Shown here in pieces: positions 59,615 through 64,000 of a stretch of 64,000 nucleotides of DNA. The stretch is from GCA-003244245 sp050700115 (GTDB lineage: Bacteria > Actinomycetota > Actinomycetes > Mycobacteriales > Pseudonocardiaceae). Within the stretch, counting starts at the first letter, position 1. Each line of letters opens with the position of its first letter. The notes under the pieces were generated by a model, which was given only the letters and a program-made list of their open reading frames with translations, did no database searches and was not told the DNA's origin. The stretch is taken from NCBI GenBank assembly GCA_050700115.1, contig JBOHGG010000021.1, forward strand, positions 1 to 64,000, written 5' to 3'. The position numbers and the translations under genes were made by a program.

Positions 59615-60466
59615 GTGCAAGGTGTTCCGGGCTCGGATGTCGGGGCTCTGGTGCTGGCGGCTACCCCACTCGGTGATTCCCGGGACGCGTCGGTCCACCT
59701 GATCGAGGCGCTGGGCAGCGCCGACGTGGTGGCTGCCGAGGACACCCGCAGGCTGCGATCGCTGGCCGCGGCGCTGGGCGTGACCGTCACCGGCCGGGTC
59801 GTCTCGCACTACGACGCGGTGGAGGCGGCCCGCATCCCCGGTCTGCTGGCGGCGATCCGCAACGGCGCGACGGTGCTGGTGGTGACCGACGCCGGGATGC
59901 CCGTGCTGTCCGATCCCGGGTTCCGGCTGGTGGCGGCATGTGTGCAGGAGGGCCTGCGGGTGACCTGCGTGCCCGGCCCTTCGGCGGTGACCACCGCGCT
60001 GGCCGTCTCCGGGTTGCCCTGCGAACGATTCTGCTTCGAGGGATTCCCGCCGCGCCGGGCCGGCCCCCGCCTGCGGTGGCTGGCCGGCCTCGCCGACGAA
60101 GGGCGCACCTGCGTGTTCTTCGAGTCACCGCACCGGCTGGCCGCGACGCTCGCCCAGGCGGCTGAGGTGCTGGGGCCCGACCGGGCGGCGGTGGTGTGCC
60201 GGGAGCTCACCAAGCCTTACGAGGAGGTTCGCCGTGGTGGGCTGGGCGCGCTTGCCCAGTGGGCTGCCGACGGGGTGCGCGGCGAGATCACCGTCGTGCT
60301 GTCGGGTGCGCCACCCGCTGATCCACCGGATGTGGCCGACCTTGTCGGCGAGGTGACCGATCGGGTCACCGCAGGGGAGCGGCTCAAGGAGGCCGTCGCC
60401 GCCGTAGCGGCCGCCCACGGCGTCGGCAAGCGCGACCTCTACCAAGCAGCTGTGGACAACCCGTGA
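59615..60466 (+). CDS. rsmI: 16S rRNA (cytidine-1402-2'-O)-methyltransferase RsmI
   Basis: GTG 59615 starts VQGVPGSDVGALVLAATPLG. The 283-residue tetrapyrrole-methylase-fold enzyme shows DVVAAEDTRRLRSLAAALGV, ATVLVVTDAGMPVLSDPGFR, VPGPSAVTTALAVSGLPCER, RFCFEGFPPRRAG and VFFESPHRLAATLAQAAEVL. RsmI methylates C1402 in the ribosome decoding site with RsmH. Divergent from the mannosyltransferase gene, 23 bases apart, as in mycobacteria. The ptrB gene overlaps its stop. Confidence 0.93.
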   Translation: MQGVPGSDVGALVLAATPLGDSRDASVHLIEALGSADVVAAEDTRRLRSLAAALGVTVTGRVVSHYDAVEAARIPGLLAAIRNGATVLVVTDAGMPVLSDPGFRLVAACVQEGLRVTCVPGPSAVTTALAVSGLPCERFCFEGFPPRRAGPRLRWLAGLADEGRTCVFFESPHRLAATLAQAAEVLGPDRAAVVCRELTKPYEEVRRGGLGALAQWAADGVRGEITVVLSGAPPADPPDVADLVGEVTDRVTAGERLKEAVAAVAAAHGVGKRDLYQAAVDNP

Positions 60467-62496
60467 GTGGTGACCCGTACCGGTGGCTGGAGGACGTGAC
60501 CGGCGAGCGCGCCCTGTCCTGGGTGCGGGAGCGCAACTCCGAGACTGTCGCGGAGCTGACCGGCGGGTCCCGATTCGAAACGCTGCGCGCCGAGATCCGC
60601 GAGGTGCTCGACTCGACGGACCGTATCCCACGCATCACCCGGCGCGGCGGGTACCGGTACAACTTCTGGCGGGACCGTGAGCACCCACGCGGCCTGTGGC
60701 GGCGCACCACGCTTGCCGAGTACCGCAAGGAGCGGCCGGACTGGGAGATCCTGCTCGACGTGGACGCGCTGGCCCGCGACGAGGACGAGAACTGGGTTTT
60801 CCACGGCGCGCAGTGCTTGCGGCCGGACTACCGGTGGGCCCTGGTCTCGTTGTCGCGGGGTGGTGCGGACGCGGCGGTGGTGCGGGAGTTCGACATCGAT
60901 CGCCGCGAGTTCGTCACCGACGGCTTCCAGCTGCTCGAGGCGAAGTCGTTTGTGGGTTGGATCGATGCCGACCGGATCTACGTCGCCACCGACTTCGGCC
61001 CCGGAACGCTCACCACCAGCGGGTATCCGCGCACCGTCCGGCAATGGCGGCACAGCACCCCGCTGGCCGAGGCCGAGGTGGTGTACGAGGGCAGGCCCGA
61101 CGACATCAGCGTGTCCGCCTACCACCAGCACACCGAGGGCTTTGAGCGCGACTTCGTCCGGCGAGCGGTGGACTTCTACCACTGCGAGCTGTACCAGCGG
61201 TGCGGTGATCGGCTGCGCCGCGTCGAGGTGCCCGACGATGCGATCGTCGGCGTCTACCGGCAGTGGCTGCTGATCGAGCTGCGCAGTGACTGGACGGTCG
61301 GCGAGACGTACCCGGCGGGCTGCCTGCTGGTAACCGACTTCGACGATTTCATGGCTCTCGGCGGGGGCGCTGCGGCGGGCCTGCGGGTGCTGTTCACCCC
61401 CGATGAGCACACGTCGCTGGCCGGCTATAGCTGGACTCGCCACCACGTGATCCTCGACCTGATGCACGACGTGGTCAGCCACCTCTCGGTGCTGACTCCG
61501 GCCGAAGACTGGGGAGCCAGGTCGCTGACCGGCACACCGCCGCTGTGCAGCGCGAGCGCGTACGGCACCGACCCGGACACCGATGACGAATACCTGCTCG
61601 ACATCAACGGTTTCCTGACCCCGTCCACACTGGCCATGGGGACCATCGGCGCTGGTCCGGCCGTTGCGCTCAAGCAGGAACCGTTCTTGTTCGACGGCGA
61701 GGGTCTCGCCGTGCATCAGCACTTCGCGGTCTCCGACGACGGCACCCGGATCCCGTACTTCGTGGTGGCGCCCGACTCGGCCGTGCCGCTGGGAGGTTGG
61801 CCCACGCTGTTGTACGGCTACGGCGGCTTCGAGATCTCCCTGCAACCCGGCTACGGCGGTGCCCGCGGCCGAGCGTGGCTGGCCCGCGGCGGCTGCTACG
61901 TCGTCGCCAACATCCGCGGCGGCGGCGAGTACGGCCCGCGCTGGCATTCCGCCGCGCTCAAGCGCCACCGCCACCTGGTGTACGAAGACTTCGCCGCCGT
62001 GGCCCGGGATCTGGTCACTCGCGGCATCACCACGCCGCCCCGTCTGGGTGCCGAGGGCCGTAGCAACGGCGGGCTGCTTATGGGCGTGATGCTCACCCGG
62101 TACCCGGAACTGTTCGGAGCCATCGTCGCAGCGGTCCCGCTGCTCGACATGCTGCGCTACCACGAGCTTCTGGCCGGCGCCTCATGGACCGCCGAGTACG
62201 GCGACCCCGACGACCCGGCGCAACGCGAGCACCTGCTGCGCTTCTCTCCGTACCACCAGCTGCACGCCGGCCGCCGCTACCCGCCGACGCTGCTCACCAC
62301 CTCCACTCGCGACGACCGGGTACACCCCGGACATGCCCGCAAGCTGGTGGCGCGGATGCGCGAGTACGACCTGCCGGTCAGCTACTACGAGAACATCGAG
62401 GGCGGCCACGGCGGCGCGGCGGACAACGAGCAGGCGGCCTTCATGTCCGCCCTGGCCTACGAGTTCCTCTGGCGCCACCTTGTGGACAACCCGTGA
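60463..62496 (+). CDS. ptrB: Prolyl oligopeptidase family S9A (oligopeptidase B-like)
   Basis: The 677-residue peptidase starts at GTG 60463, overlapping rsmI by 4 bases. The N-terminal beta-propeller (YRWLEDVTGERALSWVRERN, NFWRDREHPRGLWRRTTLAE) is followed by the alpha/beta-hydrolase domain with catalytic Ser534 in GRSNGGLLMG, Asp in TSTRDDRVHP and His649 in EGGHGG. RGGGEYGPRWH is the usual loop. It cleaves short peptides after Pro or basic residues in the cytoplasm. A 20-bp stretch at its end (62481-62500) repeats the one at its start (60451-60470). Confidence 0.92.
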   Translation: MSGDPYRWLEDVTGERALSWVRERNSETVAELTGGSRFETLRAEIREVLDSTDRIPRITRRGGYRYNFWRDREHPRGLWRRTTLAEYRKERPDWEILLDVDALARDEDENWVFHGAQCLRPDYRWALVSLSRGGADAAVVREFDIDRREFVTDGFQLLEAKSFVGWIDADRIYVATDFGPGTLTTSGYPRTVRQWRHSTPLAEAEVVYEGRPDDISVSAYHQHTEGFERDFVRRAVDFYHCELYQRCGDRLRRVEVPDDAIVGVYRQWLLIELRSDWTVGETYPAGCLLVTDFDDFMALGGGAAAGLRVLFTPDEHTSLAGYSWTRHHVILDLMHDVVSHLSVLTPAEDWGARSLTGTPPLCSASAYGTDPDTDDEYLLDINGFLTPSTLAMGTIGAGPAVALKQEPFLFDGEGLAVHQHFAVSDDGTRIPYFVVAPDSAVPLGGWPTLLYGYGGFEISLQPGYGGARGRAWLARGGCYVVANIRGGGEYGPRWHSAALKRHRHLVYEDFAAVARDLVTRGITTPPRLGAEGRSNGGLLMGVMLTRYPELFGAIVAAVPLLDMLRYHELLAGASWTAEYGDPDDPAQREHLLRFSPYHQLHAGRRYPPTLLTTSTRDDRVHPGHARKLVARMREYDLPVSYYENIEGGHGGAADNEQAAFMSALAYEFLWRHLVDNP

Positions 62497-62532
62497 GTGG
62501 CGATGCGAGCCATCGGTCACCTCGCCACTCAC
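62493..62532. terminator. Bidirectional hairpin between ptrB and pabB
   Basis: GTGAGTGGCGA (62493-62503) and TCGCCACTCAC (62522-62532) pair perfectly over 11 bp with an 18-base loop, spanning the short gap between the convergent stops of ptrB and pabB. Part lies inside both coding ends. Confidence 0.6.
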
Positions 62533-63803
62533 AAGCGCAACAGCGCCCGCAGGGGGGCGGCTTTGGTGTGGCATTCCGCCCATTCGGCGTCGGCATCGGA
62601 GTCGGCGGTGATGCCGCCACCCACGCCGAACCAGACCCGGTCGCGGTGGAACTCCAGGGTCCGGATGGCCACGTTGAACTCGGTGCCCGCGACCGGCGAG
62701 GCCATCCCCACCGCGCCGCAGTACACCTCGCGCGGGCCCCGCTCCAGCGCGGCGATCACCTCCAGCGCCCGATGCTTGGGTGCGCCGGTGACCGAGGCGG
62801 GCGGAAAGGTCGCGGTTAGCACGGCGGCATCGTCGGTCCCCGCCGCGAGCTGCCCGGTGACGGTGGACACCAGGTGCCACACCCCCGGATGCGGCTGGAC
62901 GTCGAGCAGTTGCGGCACAGTGACGCTGCCGGTGGTGCACACCCGGCCCAGGTCGTTTCGGGCCATGTCGACGATCATCACGTTCTCCGCGACGTCCTTG
63001 GCTGACGCCCGCAGCGCCGCGGCGTTGCCCGCATCCGAGGGTCCTCGCCGGGGCAGCGTGCCCTTGATCGGTGCGGTGCGCACCGACCGGCCCCGGCGAG
63101 CCAGGAACAGCTCGGGGGACAGCGACGCCACCGCGCCCCACCGACCGGTCACCAGCGCCGCCCGCCGCGGGCGCTGCTGGGCGACCCCCGCGGCGAAGAC
63201 CTCTACCGGATCGCCTGCGAAGCGCGCCTCGAACCTGGTGCATACGTTGACCTGGTAGATCTCGCCCGCCGCGATCTCCTCCCTGGCCAGCCGTACGGCC
63301 TTGCGGTAGTCCTCGGGATCGGGGGCGTCGAGGTCACTACAGCGCCACTGCCGCCGCTGCGGTGCAGCGCCGGCGCACGCCACGATCCCGGCAAGCTCGG
63401 CGATCAGCGAGGGACCCGGTTCGCTCAGCGCCTCGAACCACCAGCGCCCGGCGTTGTCGCGGCGCAGCACATGATCTGCCCAACCGCAGGCGGCCAGGGG
63501 AAGCCGGCGCACGGCGGGCCGCGGGTCGGCCAGTCCGTAGCCGAGGTAGCCGATCCATCCACCTCCGACGGGCCCGCCAACCTCGCCTGCGCTGCCCTGC
63601 GGGAAGGCCCGAACAGCGGGCACCGCCCGGATCCGCACCGAAGGGGCGATCACGGCCGCCCCGCCGAACCAGTCACCGATCAGGGCAGCCGGCGGTGGCA
63701 ACCGGCGCCGGCGGGACCGCTGCGCCAGCACCGGCAGCACGTCCCACGGCTCGGCGTCGCCATCAAGCGCCCACACGTGGGTCCGCACCGGGTTGCGCGT
63801 CAC
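62529..63803 (-). CDS. pabB: Aminodeoxychorismate synthase component I
   Basis: The 424-residue protein has the chorismate-binding fold: EEIAAGEIYQVNVCTRFEAR, SLSPELFLARRGRSVRTAPI with KGTLPRRGPSDAG, ENVMIVDMARNDLGRVCTTG, PHPGVWHLVSTVTGQL, FPPASVTGAPKHRALEVIAA and GVGGGITADSDADAEWAECH. These are the PabB/TrpE signatures; the PIKGT lysine region is typical of PabB. It makes aminodeoxychorismate for folate. M. tuberculosis Rv1005c is the positional homologue. Convergent with ptrB. Confidence 0.9.
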   Translation of the reverse strand: MTRNPVRTHVWALDGDAEPWDVLPVLAQRSRRRRLPPPAALIGDWFGGAAVIAPSVRIRAVPAVRAFPQGSAGEVGGPVGGGWIGYLGYGLADPRPAVRRLPLAACGWADHVLRRDNAGRWWFEALSEPGPSLIAELAGIVACAGAAPQRRQWRCSDLDAPDPEDYRKAVRLAREEIAAGEIYQVNVCTRFEARFAGDPVEVFAAGVAQQRPRRAALVTGRWGAVASLSPELFLARRGRSVRTAPIKGTLPRRGPSDAGNAAALRASAKDVAENVMIVDMARNDLGRVCTTGSVTVPQLLDVQPHPGVWHLVSTVTGQLAAGTDDAAVLTATFPPASVTGAPKHRALEVIAALERGPREVYCGAVGMASPVAGTEFNVAIRTLEFHRDRVWFGVGGGITADSDADAEWAECHTKAAPLRALLRL

Positions 63804-63869
63804 CGCGTCATTCTTCTCGCTCGCCTACGGTGACACACCTGGATACTTGTGGTAGCTCCCGCGGGTAAT

Positions 63870-64000
63870 TCAGCAACGACAAGCCTCCATGTGGCTGGTC
63901 TGGCGCTGGTAGTTCTCAAGGTCGAAGCGGCGGGTCAGGCGGCGGAGACGGGCGGTGAACCAGGGCCAGACGGTGGTGTTACGGCCAGCGGCGTCGAGAA
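63870..64000 (-). CDS. C-terminal end of an unidentified protein (cut by window edge)
   Basis: The minus strand reads 42 residues in from the right edge, with NTTVWPWFTARLRRLTRRFD and LENYQRQTSHMEACRC before TGA (63870-63872). The basic, aromatic character is reminiscent of transposase tails, but I do not recognise a family. Most of the gene lies outside the window. Confidence 0.35.
   Translation of the reverse strand, partial: LDAAGRNTTVWPWFTARLRRLTRRFDLENYQRQTSHMEACRC

Noticed and set aside
57963..59702. 579-residue plus-strand frame opposite the mannosyltransferase gene
   Set aside because: His/Arg/Gln-rich antisense translation without any motif; the minus strand encodes an obvious multi-helix PMT enzyme.
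60439..62163. 574-residue minus-strand frame opposite ptrB
   Set aside because: Antisense composition; the plus-strand peptidase has all catalytic residues.

Overview
The window is chromosomal DNA from a high-GC actinomycete. The evidence is GC-rich codon use, frequent GTG starts, the divisome protein SepX/GlpR, a CIRCE-controlled FmdB/Ruc protein, DinB/TIGR03086 and SWIM proteins, and a gene order shared with mycobacteria. I infer a member of the Pseudonocardiales, but the sequence alone does not fix the genus.

Two stretches are conserved chromosome. From 23.1 to 34.5 kb the order is mprA, mprB, pepD (HtrA), moaB2, mscL, SAF protein, ruc/fmdB, 5-formyltetrahydrofolate cyclo-ligase, galU, moeA (glp), rimJ, sepX, tRNA-Ala(CGC). 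From 58.0 to 63.8 kb it is a protein O-mannosyltransferase, rsmI, ptrB and pabB. As I recall it, this is the order of the M. tuberculosis Rv0981-Rv1005c neighbourhood. The genes cover envelope-stress sensing and protein quality control, osmotic release, molybdenum-cofactor and folate chemistry, UDP-glucose supply, division and glycoprotein synthesis.

The left part (about 1-21 kb) is accessory and heavily decayed. It holds a few intact genes: a DUF218 protein, two secreted proteins, a ScyD/ScyE-like protein, a LigD polymerase/phosphoesterase, an XRE regulator, a foreign-looking PhyH dioxygenase, SEC-C and SWIM proteins and HicAB. These lie among many broken ones: a regulator fragment, an AzlD remnant, a DinB-fold gene with a stop in a conserved codon, an AbiE toxin-antitoxin remnant, a DUF433/DUF5615 pair with a broken toxin, an IS3 fragment and a tyrosine integrase with an in-frame stop. 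The integrase lies next to tRNA-Arg(CCT), and a 15-bp piece of the tRNA T-arm recurs 2.8 kb away, so this may be an old integration site. Dispersed hairpin repeats and a duplicated 5' end of ligD show past rearrangement.

The second accessory block (34.5 to about 57.4 kb) separates the two conserved stretches. It begins beside tRNA-Ala and an intact AbiEi/AbiEii pair. It then carries a helicase remnant, a 752-residue 2-oxoglutarate oxygenase, a gene of unknown function, recombinase fragments around a YefM/RelE-type module, an ArsR-SRPBCC pair, a broken DUF1883-TIR gene, a MarR operon with a broken hydrolase, a lipase, an SDR/TetR pair with two operators, a MobA-like protein with an extra C-terminal domain, a Tyr/His/Gly-rich small protein, an ABC exporter, a dienelactone hydrolase, an orphan ParB-like protein and a compact Rieske/DUF6529/anchored-protein redox module.

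The most promising less-described items are the Rieske-DUF6529 module (56.1-58.0 kb), the Tyr/His-rich peptide with its occluded ribosome site (52.4 kb), the large oxygenase with its neighbours (36.7-40.5 kb) and the dispersed hairpin element.
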